Source: CAWALV01 sp963782965
Lineage (GTDB): Bacteria > Actinomycetota > Actinomycetes > Acidothermales > Acidothermaceae
NCBI GenBank assembly: GCA_963782965.1
Contig: CAWALV010000007.1
Span: 1 to 22,217 of the forward strand
Length of the DNA stretch: 22,217 nucleotides
Direction of reading: 5' to 3'
The notes beneath the pieces are model-generated. The model was not told the DNA's origin, did no database searches, and worked only from the letters and a program-made list of their open reading frames with translations. The first letter of the stretch is position 1. The number at the start of each line of letters is the position of its first letter. A program made the position numbers and the translations under genes. This document shows positions 14,837-22,217 of the stretch, in pieces.

Positions 14837-15685
14837 TCACAGCTCCTCCGCAAGTCGCGGCTCCAGCCGGCGGAACAACCGCATGCCGAAGAAGAGCATG
14901 ATGACCGAGGCGGTGATCGGCCACACGATGTCGGTCCAGACCGGAAAGCGCAGGCCGTACAAGAAGCCGTGGTAGGTGTTGGCGAATCCGACCATCGGGT
15001 TCGTCTTGTACAGCCACAGCACCCAATCGTGGTTGTAGAAGTGATGCACGCCGTTGGTCGGATGGAGCACGCGGTCGTGCACCTGGGTCTGGTAGTCGTA
15101 GATCACGGGAGTGGCGTAGAACCACAGCTGCAGGAAGATGGCCACGAAGTGCTGCACGTCGCGGAAGTAGACGTTGAGCACCGAGAGAGCCAGGCCGATG
15201 CCGATCACGAAAAGGGTCTGGAACACGACGGCGACGATCACCAGCGGCAGCCACGGCAGCACCATGTTGCCGACCACCAGGAGCGCGACGGAGAGCACGC
15301 CGAGCTCGATGAGCAAAGAGACGTCCCACGACAGCACTTGCGCGACCACGAGCACTTCGCGCGGGAAATAGACCTTCTTCACCAGATTGGAGTTGGCGAC
15401 CAGCGACCCCATCGAGCCGTTGATGCCGTTCGCGAGGAAGTTGAAAGGCAGCAAGCCCGCAAGCAGGAAGAGCGGGTAGGAGTTCAGCCCGTGCGACGTG
15501 GGCGGCAGCTTCGCCTTGAAGACGACGCTGAAGACGAGGGTGTACATCGCCGCGAGTGCGAGCGGATTGATCATCGACCAGGTCCAGCCGAGGACCGACC
15601 GCTTGTACTTGCCCCGCAGCTCCCGCTGCACCAGGTTGCCCAGCAGCTCTCGGGAACCAGCCACCTCGGCGACAACCGTCGTCAT
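14837..15685 (-). CDS. wzm: ABC-2 permease for polysaccharide export (Wzm/TagG type)
   Basis: 282 residues, close to the usual Wzm length. The cytosolic start ELLGNLVQRELRGKYKRSVLG is the family's typical interface helix preceding the first membrane span (LALAAMYTLVFSVVF). About six spans follow, including PLFLLAGLLPFNFLANGI, VSLLIELGVLSVALLVVG, PLVIVAVVFQTLFVIGIGLALSVLNVYFRDV and FLQLWFYATPVIY. ATG 15685 has only a weak GGCGAG ribosome site. It is first gene of the operon wzm-wzt-GT4. A TAGACT box on the minus strand (15725-15730) could be the -10 of its promoter, but no -35 is evident. It exports a lipid-linked glycan together with Wzt. Confidence 0.92.
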   Translation of the reverse strand: MTTVVAEVAGSRELLGNLVQRELRGKYKRSVLGWTWSMINPLALAAMYTLVFSVVFKAKLPPTSHGLNSYPLFLLAGLLPFNFLANGINGSMGSLVANSNLVKKVYFPREVLVVAQVLSWDVSLLIELGVLSVALLVVGNMVLPWLPLVIVAVVFQTLFVIGIGLALSVLNVYFRDVQHFVAIFLQLWFYATPVIYDYQTQVHDRVLHPTNGVHHFYNHDWVLWLYKTNPMVGFANTYHGFLYGLRFPVWTDIVWPITASVIMLFFGMRLFRRLEPRLAEEL

Positions 15686-15760
15686 CTCGCCGGGGCTCCG
15701 TTCGTGGTGGAATCTGGCAGCGTCAGTCTACGGTGCCCACGGTTGCGGGCCGGTTATCGC

Positions 15761-15766
15761 TACTGT
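15761..15766 (+). promoter_or_regulatory. Possible -10 box of a leaderless transcript
   Basis: TACTGT fits the actinobacterial TANNNT -10 pattern. The usual start point about seven bases downstream would fall at or just before GTG 15775, and no Shine-Dalgarno sequence precedes that codon. No convincing -35 box is present, so this is tentative. Confidence 0.3.
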
Positions 15767-15774
15767 GACCCGCT

Positions 15775-16938
15775 GTGACCGCTTCGGAGGCCGTACTTCG
15801 CGTCGCGCTCGACGCTACGCCTCTGCTCGGCGCCCGCACCGGCGTGGGCCGCTACGTCGAGCAGCTGGTGCGTGCGTTGCGCACCGACCTCCCCGCCGAT
15901 GAGGCTCCGCAGCTCACGCTGGTGCCGTTCACCTGGCGGGGCGCCCGCGAGCTCGCCGGCGCTGCGCCCGACCTTCCCGGCGTCCGGATCATGTCCCGCC
16001 GGGTGCCCGCGCGGCTCGTTCGGGAGCTGTGGGCTCGAGCCGCGCTACCACCTGCCGAGCTGCTCTCCGGGGTGGTCGACGTCTGGCACGGCACGAACTT
16101 CGTGCTGCCACCTACCCGCCGGGCGGCGGGCGTCGTGACCGTGCACGACCTCACCTACCTGCACCATCCCGACTGGGTCGTTGCGGACGTCGCCAGGTAC
16201 CGCCACCTGGTGCCGATCGCCCTGCGCCGGGCCGGCGCAGTGTGCACGCCGAGCCGGGCAGTCCGCGAGGAACTGTTGGGCGCCTACCCCTGGTTGGAGC
16301 CCGGCCGGGTCGTGGCCACCCCGCTGTGCGTCGATCCCGCCCTGTTCGACGTCGGCCCGCCGGACGCCGAGCAGCGCGTCCGCCTGCGCCTGCCGTCGTC
16401 CTACCTGCTGTTCCTCGGCAGCGCCGAACCGCGCAAGGGCCTCGACACCCTGCTCGACGCGCATCGCATGTTGCACGGCCGTCACGCGGACGTGCCACCG
16501 CTCGTCATCGCCGGCCCACCAGGCTGGGGCGAGCAAGCAGATCTCCGCGACCTGCCGGCCGGCGCCGTGCAGATGCTCGGCTACTGCCCTGCGAAGGACG
16601 TCCCTGCGGTCGTGGCCGGCGCCGCGGCGCTGGTGTACCCCTCGCGGTACGAAGGCTTCGGGCTACCGCCGCTGGAGGCATTCGCGGCCGGGGTGCCGGC
16701 CGTCGTCAGTGACCTGCCCGTCACCCGAGAGGTCCTCGGTGAGCTGGCCGAGTACGCCCCGGTCGGCGACGCAGAGGCACTCGCCGCCGCGATCGAGCAG
16801 GTGATCACGCACAACCCGCGCGACCGGGGCCAAGCCGCGGCGGCTCGCCGCGAGCGAGCCCGCGGCTTCTCCCCGGCAGGCTTCGCCGAAGCAACGCTCG
16901 CGGCCTACCGGATCGCCCGCCGCTCGCTGGTGCAGTGA
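15775..16938 (+). CDS. GT4-family glycosyltransferase (mannosyltransferase-like)
   Basis: 387 residues. The N-terminus VALDATPLLGARTGVGRYVEQL has the glycine-rich loop typical of GT4 mannosyl/glucosyltransferases. HGTNFVLPP and VTVHDLTYLHHP follow near residues 103-130. The donor half contains LFLGSAEPRKGLDTLLDA (about 212-229) and the EX7E motif in YPSRYEGFGLPPLEAFAAG. Family members transfer sugars from nucleotide donors in the cytosol. It starts with GTG 15775, lacks a ribosome site and may be leaderless. It is transcribed divergently from wzm with an 89-nt gap and converges on the amidase gene with 18 nt between stops. Donor and acceptor are not deducible. Confidence 0.87.
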   Translation: MTASEAVLRVALDATPLLGARTGVGRYVEQLVRALRTDLPADEAPQLTLVPFTWRGARELAGAAPDLPGVRIMSRRVPARLVRELWARAALPPAELLSGVVDVWHGTNFVLPPTRRAAGVVTVHDLTYLHHPDWVVADVARYRHLVPIALRRAGAVCTPSRAVREELLGAYPWLEPGRVVATPLCVDPALFDVGPPDAEQRVRLRLPSSYLLFLGSAEPRKGLDTLLDAHRMLHGRHADVPPLVIAGPPGWGEQADLRDLPAGAVQMLGYCPAKDVPAVVAGAAALVYPSRYEGFGLPPLEAFAAGVPAVVSDLPVTREVLGELAEYAPVGDAEALAAAIEQVITHNPRDRGQAAAARRERARGFSPAGFAEATLAAYRIARRSLVQ

Positions 16939-16956
16939 CCTGCCAACCGCTCCGGG

Positions 16957-19900
16957 TCAGCTGCTCACGGCGGCGCAGCCCAGCGGTGTGTTGGCGTTAC
17001 CCGCAGCCACGTTGATTCCGTAGGTGCAGACCGTGTGTTGGCCGGTGCCGATGCTGCCCGCGAAGGAATAGCCGTGCTTGGCGCCGTAGACCGGGAAGGC
17101 CGCGCCGACGTCCGGCCGCGACTGGTCGGCTTGCAGCACGGCGAGGAACTTGCCGTCGACGTAGACGTGGACGTCGATGGGCGCCGCGGTGTCCGGGTCG
17201 ATCGACCATCCCCACATCGTCAACACGCCGCCCGCGGCCGACGCGTGGTCGAGGTGACCGATCGGGTTACCGGCGAGCACGGTCACCGTTCGGCAGCCGA
17301 TCGTCGAGTCGGCAGAACCGGCGAGCAGGTTCGCCGCGACGGCACAGACGTTGTGCGTGCCACCCGCGATCGCCACGATCTGCGCGAACCCGTGCAGCGC
17401 GCCGTACGCCGGGTATACGCCTCCGACGTCCGGACGCGACTTGTCGGCCTTCAGCGTCGTGACGGAATGCCCGTCGACGGTCACCGCGACGGTCGTCGGC
17501 GCCCGGGTGTCGGGGTCGATGGCCCATCCCCACATCGCGACCGAGCCCGGTGCGACGACGACCGCGTCGAGATGGCCGATCGGGTTGCCCGCGAAGACCG
17601 ACACCGTGCGGCAGCCGAGGCTGGGGTTGCCCGAGCCGCCGCCGACGTTCATGCCGTAGGCGCAGACGGTGTGCGTTCCGGCCGCCGAGGTCAGTTGAGC
17701 AGCAAACCCGTGCGAAGCGCCGTAGAGGGGGAACGCTGCGGCGACGTCGCCGCGCGACTGATTCGCGGTCAGGACGCCGACCAGGCGACCGTCGATCGTG
17801 ACGTGTACCGCGATCGGTGCGGCGGTGTCGGGGTCGAGCGTCCAACCCCACATCACGAAACCGCCCGGTGTCGCCTGCACGACGTCGAGGTGGCCGGTCG
17901 GGTTGCCGGTGGGCACGTTGGCGGTCGCGCACCCGAGAGTCGGGTTCGTGGTGCCGTTGCCGATGTTCAGGGCGTAGACGCAGACCCGGTGGTTACCGGG
18001 CGCGATGCCACGCACGGCCTGGTCGAAACCGTGACTCGATCCGTAGTTGGGGTGCGCTGCCGCAACGTCGGAGCGGGACAGGGCGGCCTGGAAGTTGCCC
18101 GCGAACGCGTTGTCGACGTACACCGCCACGTTGATCGGTCCGGCGGTCTCGGGATCGAGAGCCCAGCCGACCACTCGGACCGAGGCCGGACCGCCTTGCA
18201 CGAAATCGAGGTGCCCGATCGGATTGGCCGCCGGTCCCGTTAGCACCGGCGCGGTACCGGGCACGGTCACACCCCGGCAACCGAGCAGGGTGTCCGGGCC
18301 GCCGATCACGTTCACTCCGTAGACGCAGACCGTGTGGTACCCCGATGTCGCCGAAACGACCTGCCCGAAACCGTGGTCCGGACTGTAACCGGCGTACTTG
18401 GCCGCGACATCGGGTCGCGGGTCGACGGCCTGGAAGCTGCCGGCGTCCGAACTGCTCACGGTGACCCGCAGTGTGACGGGTGAGTCGTCGGTGCCGTGCA
18501 TCGCCCAGCCCGTGACGTCGATCGTGCCGGTCGACGGCGCGGTGACGGAGTCGAAGGAACCGAAGACGCCGCCCACCGTCGTCGTCATCGACCACGGCCG
18601 CGCCGGGTTCCCGCTCTGCGTGCCGGTGAGACTCAGCGTGTACTGACCGTCCGGCACCGGACTGCCGCTCGCGTCGGTCATGTCCCAGGTGACGTCGACC
18701 GAGGAGCCGCTACCGCCGAGGGTCCGCACGGTATTGCCATTGGCGTCTTGTATGGCGAGCTGCCAGCTACCCGCGGTCAGCATGCCGGCCGTGATACGGA
18801 GGGAGCCGTTCCCGCTGACCGTCCGCGGCGTTGCCGATGCGACACCCGGATGCACGAAACCCGAGGAGCCCATGTCGCGCAGCACCTCTTGGCGAAGGGC
18901 CGGCAGCTGCGCGTATCCGGCGTTGCCCGGGCAGCTCGTCATGTCGACGTCGCGGTGCCCGGAAATCACGTTGAGGTTGACGACGGTGCCGGCCGGGTAT
19001 CGCGAGCCGCTGAACGATTGGGACGTCAGCGATGTCTGGCCCGCTGGGTTGTCGTAGTTGAGCGCGAACTTCCAAGCCATCAGCGAAGCGACGCCGTCGA
19101 GCTGCGCCTGCGGCGGCGTGACGGTGTCGTAGGTGCCGATCATCGACACGCCGAAGCTGTCGGTGTTGAAGCCACCGGTGTGCGCGCCGAGCACGTTCTT
19201 GTCGACGCCGCCGTAACGGCCCTCCCAGATGCGGCCGAACTTGTCGACGAGGAAGTTGTAACCGACGTCGCACCAGCCCTGGCCCTGAACGTGGTAGGCG
19301 TAGATCGAGCGGATGATGGCCGGGACGTCGCCTGGGTTGTAGCTGTTACCGGTCACCGTGTGGTGCAGGAACCCGACTTTGGCGGCGCCGGTGTACGAAG
19401 GGCCGCTCGGGCAGGCGCTCAGCCGCAGCGACTCGTCGGCGCCCCACTGCGCGCGGGTGTAGATCTGCGGTTGCCCCGCATCGGCGTAGGCGTTGCTGAC
19501 CGCCGCCGGGCTGCCCGGTGAAGCGTCGGCGGCCGAGGTGCCCGGGTCGATGAGGTCGACGCGCAGGCTCTGCGGCTCGTCACCGACCACGTTGACGACG
19601 CGCACCTGCACGCCGTCCGCGTGGTCGACCCACAACGGATCGGTGCCGTCGCGCACGCCGGCCGGTGCGCTCGTGGGCGTGCCGCTCCGGTCGCCGCCCG
19701 TATCGGCGCGGCTGTACGAGAGGTCCTGCCACGCACTCCACGTCGAGCCGGTGTGTACGCGCACCTTGGCGTCGAGCGCGGTCAGCCGGGAGTCGGGCAA
19801 CCAGCTCAGCCCCAGGGCACGGAACGGTTTGGTGCTCAGCTGCGCGGTCGACGCGAGGTCTGTCTGGCCGGTCAGGGCGGCCGGGAAGCTCGGCGTGAGC

Positions 19901-20040
19901 CCGATCGGAATGGAGGTGTTGTAGAGGTGTGCGGCCACCGGGTGGGGCGCGGCAGCGGGGGCGGCAACCACGGGCAGAGCGACGACGGCCACCGGCAAAG
20001 CCACCAAGAAGACGGACAAAGACACAATTCGTCGTCGCAC
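16957..20040 (-). CDS. Secreted PGRP/amidase_2 N-acetylmuramoyl-L-alanine amidase with five repeat modules
   Basis: 1027 residues. A signal peptide (RRRIVSLSVFLVALPVAVVALP, Ala-rich end) covers about 1-30. Residues 35-185 are the extended N-terminal region seen before actinobacterial PGRP domains, ending with PLWVDHADGVQVRV and VDLIDPG. The PGRP/amidase core spans about 193-390: His226/His227 in FLHHTV, Tyr261, His362 in SGHRDVD and Cys370 give the expected zinc and catalytic residues of an active enzyme. A FlgD-like Ig segment follows (about 407-475, with VTWDMTDASGSPVPDGQYTL). Residues 493-1027 are five copies of the two-cysteine module. It cleaves the bond between muramic acid and the stem peptide. 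GTG 20040 has AGGAG eight bases upstream. The 188-nt gap to rmlD suggests its own promoter. Confidence 0.9.
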   Translation of the reverse strand: MRRRIVSLSVFLVALPVAVVALPVVAAPAAAPHPVAAHLYNTSIPIGLTPSFPAALTGQTDLASTAQLSTKPFRALGLSWLPDSRLTALDAKVRVHTGSTWSAWQDLSYSRADTGGDRSGTPTSAPAGVRDGTDPLWVDHADGVQVRVVNVVGDEPQSLRVDLIDPGTSAADASPGSPAAVSNAYADAGQPQIYTRAQWGADESLRLSACPSGPSYTGAAKVGFLHHTVTGNSYNPGDVPAIIRSIYAYHVQGQGWCDVGYNFLVDKFGRIWEGRYGGVDKNVLGAHTGGFNTDSFGVSMIGTYDTVTPPQAQLDGVASLMAWKFALNYDNPAGQTSLTSQSFSGSRYPAGTVVNLNVISGHRDVDMTSCPGNAGYAQLPALRQEVLRDMGSSGFVHPGVASATPRTVSGNGSLRITAGMLTAGSWQLAIQDANGNTVRTLGGSGSSVDVTWDMTDASGSPVPDGQYTLSLTGTQSGNPARPWSMTTTVGGVFGSFDSVTAPSTGTIDVTGWAMHGTDDSPVTLRVTVSSSDAGSFQAVDPRPDVAAKYAGYSPDHGFGQVVSATSGYHTVCVYGVNVIGGPDTLLGCRGVTVPGTAPVLTGPAANPIGHLDFVQGGPASVRVVGWALDPETAGPINVAVYVDNAFAGNFQAALSRSDVAAAHPNYGSSHGFDQAVRGIAPGNHRVCVYALNIGNGTTNPTLGCATANVPTGNPTGHLDVVQATPGGFVMWGWTLDPDTAAPIAVHVTIDGRLVGVLTANQSRGDVAAAFPLYGASHGFAAQLTSAAGTHTVCAYGMNVGGGSGNPSLGCRTVSVFAGNPIGHLDAVVVAPGSVAMWGWAIDPDTRAPTTVAVTVDGHSVTTLKADKSRPDVGGVYPAYGALHGFAQIVAIAGGTHNVCAVAANLLAGSADSTIGCRTVTVLAGNPIGHLDHASAAGGVLTMWGWSIDPDTAAPIDVHVYVDGKFLAVLQADQSRPDVGAAFPVYGAKHGYSFAGSIGTGQHTVCTYGINVAAGNANTPLGCAAVSS
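16960..18564 (-). repeat. Five tandem two-cysteine modules in the amidase
   Basis: Copies begin near residues 493, 608, 715, 821 and 927. The DNA block GTGTCGGGGTCG (plus-strand reading, encoding DPDT) recurs at 17189 (one change), 17507 and 17825, exactly 318 bp apart, so the last three copies are very regular and probably arose by recent duplication. The first copy is the most divergent and lacks DPDT. All five retain the cysteine pair; the fourth has IGC rather than LGC. Confidence 0.88.
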
Positions 20041-20048
20041 GGCTGTGA

Positions 20049-20053
20049 CTCCT
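20049..20053 (-). promoter_or_regulatory. Ribosome binding site that fixes the amidase GTG start
   Basis: On the minus strand AGGAG is followed by TCACAGCC and GTG at 20040. The eight-base spacing is good and the start yields a clean signal peptide. Confidence 0.6.
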
Positions 20054-20175
20054 GTTAACTACTGCGCCAATGGTGGACCGCGGCCTACCTAAGCACGTTT
20101 CGCCCAAGATCACTGCGATTCGCGACGATTCGGCGCGGCTTATCCCAGACCTTCCTCGGCGCAAAGCTCCCCGAA

Positions 20176-20219
20176 AGTAAGGGGTCGGCGTGAAGTCAGG
20201 AAACGTTCAGGAGTAAGGG
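20176..20219 (+). repeat. Direct repeat AGTAAGGG in the amidase upstream region
   Basis: AGTAAGGG occurs at 20176-20183 and 20212-20219, 36 bp apart, in the gap between rmlD and the amidase gene. This may be a regulator site or chance. No riboswitch or clear terminator could be recognised in this gap. Confidence 0.25.
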
Positions 20220-20228
20220 ATTTTCTGC

Positions 20229-21104
20229 TCAGGACGATGCGGACGCCTCGTGGCGAAGTCCGCTGTCGGATGACCCGAGCGCCGCATGCAGCGCATCGCG
20301 CCAGTGGCGCAGCGGGGGCAGGCCGGCCGCCAGCCAGCGCCGGTTGCCCAGCACCGAGTAGGCCGGGCGTGGTGCCGGGCGCGGATAGTCGGCGGTGCTT
20401 ATCGGCAATACGCGGGCCGGATCGGCGCCCAGCTCCTCGAAGATCGCTCGAGCGAAGCCGTGCCAGGTCGTCTCGCCGCAGTTCGTGCAGTGGTAGACAC
20501 CGCCGGGCGCTTGCGAGACCGCCAGCGCCACCAGCGCCTCGGCAAGGTCGCGTGACCACGTCGGTGAGCCGCGCTGGTCGTCGACGACCGAAACCGTCTC
20601 GCGCTCACGTTCGAGTCGAGCCATCGTCTTCACGAAGTTGCCGCCCGCCGCGCCATAGACCCACGCCGTGCGGACGACGTACGTGCCCGCCTGCGCGAGC
20701 ACGGCCGATTCGCCCGCCGCCTTGGTTCGGCCGTAGGCCGATCGCGGCGAGATCGGGGCTTCTTCGTCGTACGGCTCGCGCGCGAGACCGTCGAACACGT
20801 AGTCGGTCGAGACGTGCACGAGCCGGGCGTCGCAGCGGCGAGCGGCAGCCGCCAGGTTCGCTGCGCCGGTGGCGTTCACCGCCATGGCTGCCTGCTCGTC
20901 GGACTCCGCCGCGTCGACCGCGGTGTACGCCGCTGCGTTGATGACGACGTCCGGTGCGATCTCGTCGAGCGCGGCCGACACCTTCGCGGCATCGGTGATG
21001 TCGAGTTGGGAGCGGGCAAGGCCGATCGCGTCGGCGCCACGGAGCACGTCGAGCAAGTCGACCCCGAGCTGGCCGGCCGCGCCGACGACGAGCCACCGTG
21101 TCAT
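20229..21104 (-). CDS. rmlD: dTDP-4-dehydrorhamnose reductase
   Basis: 291 residues, the usual family length. The NAD(P)-binding GAAGQLG is at 8-14, AAAYTAVDAAE at 57-67, STDYVFDG at 99-106 and the catalytic Tyr124/Lys128 in YGRTK. The C-terminal half has RTAWVYG and DQRGSPTW, typical of RmlD. It reduces dTDP-4-dehydro-L-rhamnose to dTDP-L-rhamnose with NAD(P)H in the cytosol, the last step of the Rml pathway. It follows rmlB by 13 nt and is surely co-transcribed with it; no clear ribosome site is present before ATG 21104. RmlA and RmlC are not in this window. Confidence 0.93.
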   Translation of the reverse strand: MTRWLVVGAAGQLGVDLLDVLRGADAIGLARSQLDITDAAKVSAALDEIAPDVVINAAAYTAVDAAESDEQAAMAVNATGAANLAAAARRCDARLVHVSTDYVFDGLAREPYDEEAPISPRSAYGRTKAAGESAVLAQAGTYVVRTAWVYGAAGGNFVKTMARLERERETVSVVDDQRGSPTWSRDLAEALVALAVSQAPGGVYHCTNCGETTWHGFARAIFEELGADPARVLPISTADYPRPAPRPAYSVLGNRRWLAAGLPPLRHWRDALHAALGSSDSGLRHEASASS

Positions 21105-21117
21105 GTCCGGAGAGCCG

Positions 21118-22104
21118 TCATGTCTGGAGCGTTGCCTTCGCCTTGAGCGGCCGCCACCACGACTCGTTGTCGCGGTACCACTGAACGGTCGAGGCCAGCC
21201 CCTGGTCGAACGAGGTCAACGGCCGGTATCCGAGTGCGCGCAGCTTCGCGTCGTCCAACGAGTAGCGACGGTCGTGGTTCTTGCGGTCCTCGACGTATTC
21301 GACGGAGTCCCACGTGGCACCGCAAGCGTCGAGCAGTTTCTGAGTGAGCTCCTTGTTGCTGAGCTCGAGGCCGCCACCGATGTTGTAGTACTGACCGGGC
21401 TCACCCTTCTCGACGACGAGTTGGATGCCGCGGCAGTGGTCGTCGACGTGCAGCCAGTCACGGATGTTCATGCCGTCGCCGTACAGCGGCACGGTCAGCC
21501 CGTCGATCAGGTTCGTGACGAACAGCGGAATGACCTTCTCGGGGAACTGGTACGGCCCGTAGTTGTTGGTGCATCTCGTCACCGAGATGTTCAGGCCGTA
21601 CGTGCCGGCGTAGGCGCGCGCCAGCAGATCGGCGCCGGCCTTGCTCGCCGAGTACGGCGAGTTGGGCTCGAGGATGTGCGTCTCGGTCCACGAGCCTTCC
21701 GGGATCGACCCGTACACCTCGTCGGTCGACACGTGGACGACCCGCCCGATGCCAGCCTTGACGCAGGCGTCGAACAGGGTCTGCGCGCCCAGCACGTTCG
21801 TGACGACGAACTCCGCCGCGCCGAAGATCGACCGGTCGACGTGAGACTCGGCCGCGAAGTTCACGACGACGTCGTGGCCGGGCAGCACCTCCGCGACGGC
21901 TACCGGATCACAGATGTCGCCCTGGACGAACCGGTAGCGGGGGTCTTCGGCGACGGGATCGAGGTTGTGCAGGTTGCCCGCGTAGGTCAACTTGTCGAAG
22001 ACGGTGACCTCGGCCTCGGCGAAGGCGGGGTAGCCGCCGGACAGCATCGTGCGCACGTAGTGCGAGCCGATGAAACCGGCGGCGCCGGTGACGAGTACGC
22101 GCAT
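21118..22104 (-). CDS. rmlB: dTDP-glucose 4,6-dehydratase
   Basis: 328 residues. The nucleotide-binding TGAAGFIG is at 6-13, YAGNLHNL at 41-48, NFAAESHVDRS at 82-92, catalytic Thr127-Asp128-Glu129 in STDEVYG and Tyr151/Lys155 in YSASK: all residues of an active extended SDR dehydratase are present. NNYGPYQFPEKVIPLF and GDGMNIRDWLHVDDH confirm the RmlB family. It converts dTDP-glucose to dTDP-4-dehydro-6-deoxyglucose. It starts at ATG 22104 and leads the rmlB-rmlD operon; its promoter should lie in 22105-22217 but no convincing -10/-35 pair is seen. Confidence 0.95.
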   Translation of the reverse strand: MRVLVTGAAGFIGSHYVRTMLSGGYPAFAEAEVTVFDKLTYAGNLHNLDPVAEDPRYRFVQGDICDPVAVAEVLPGHDVVVNFAAESHVDRSIFGAAEFVVTNVLGAQTLFDACVKAGIGRVVHVSTDEVYGSIPEGSWTETHILEPNSPYSASKAGADLLARAYAGTYGLNISVTRCTNNYGPYQFPEKVIPLFVTNLIDGLTVPLYGDGMNIRDWLHVDDHCRGIQLVVEKGEPGQYYNIGGGLELSNKELTQKLLDACGATWDSVEYVEDRKNHDRRYSLDDAKLRALGYRPLTSFDQGLASTVQWYRDNESWWRPLKAKATLQT

Positions 22105-22217
22105 GGGCTGTCCGTTCTGGCCGGTCCTGGGGTTATGGACTGACGATCACTTCGGGGCGCGGCACCGCGGGGCCATTGTGTCAGGTGGCGCAGGACGCAC
22201 GGCCGCGGACGCCGCTC

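Noticed and set aside
12643..14975. Long plus-strand open frames over the GT4 and wzt genes
   Set aside because: They are antisense to clearly recognisable GT4 and ABC ATPase genes and show no motifs.
14841..15329. Upstream extension of the Wzt frame
   Set aside because: It is a shadow of the wzm gene; the true protein starts at ATG 14834 or GTG 14840.
20041..20228. c-di-AMP (ydaO-type) riboswitch before the amidase gene
   Set aside because: Such riboswitches often precede actinobacterial wall hydrolases, but I cannot find the conserved core sequences here.
20869..22143. 424-residue plus-strand open frame over rmlB
   Set aside because: The minus strand encodes an unmistakable RmlB with all catalytic residues.

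Overview
The window is very GC-rich and densely coding, with GTG starts, 4-bp ATGA/GTGA overlaps and actinobacterial-style secreted wall enzymes. It looks like a chromosomal segment of a member of the Actinomycetota, possibly near the Frankia/Nakamurella/Jatrophihabitans side. The taxonomic guess is an inference from protein style only. No tRNA, rRNA, CRISPR array or classical insertion sequence is visible.

Region by region. Bases 1-171 hold nothing I can support. Bases 172-1384 form a compact unit: one gene for a protein with an AbiEi-like N-terminal part and a DUF559/Vsr-like PD-(D/E)XK nuclease domain, bracketed by two 52-bp near-identical inverted repeats. Each repeat is itself a ~21-bp-arm hairpin. 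Bases 1402-6578 (minus) encode two large secreted enzymes: a GH18 hydrolase and a SpoIID/LytB-type protein. Bases 6775-12145 (plus) are a tight three-gene operon: a GT2-GT4 fusion glycosyltransferase, a methyltransferase with a C-terminal coiled coil, and a polytopic membrane protein resembling GT-C enzymes that appears to start with CTG. Bases 12148-15685 (minus) are a second operon: an O-antigen/teichoic-acid type ABC exporter (Wzm permease, Wzt ATPase with carbohydrate-binding C-terminus) and a GT4 glycosyltransferase. A divergent GT4 gene lies at 15775-16938. Bases 16957-20040 (minus) encode a secreted PGRP/amidase_2 protein, and 20229-22104 (minus) encode RmlD and RmlB of dTDP-L-rhamnose synthesis.

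How it fits together (inference). RmlB/RmlD supply an activated deoxysugar; the glycosyltransferases build a rhamnose-containing surface glycan; the methyltransferase may modify or cap the chain; Wzm/Wzt export it. The three secreted wall-active enzymes (GH18, SpoIID, amidase) all end in tandem copies of the same ~100-residue module (4, 4 and 5 copies). All 13 copies keep one pair of cysteines. This module looks like a shared anchoring or glycan-binding domain for wall remodelling at this locus.

Most notable observations: the hairpin-flanked DUF559 unit with a compensatory base-pair change between its two ends, the 13-copy two-cysteine module shared by three different enzymes, and the probable CTG start.
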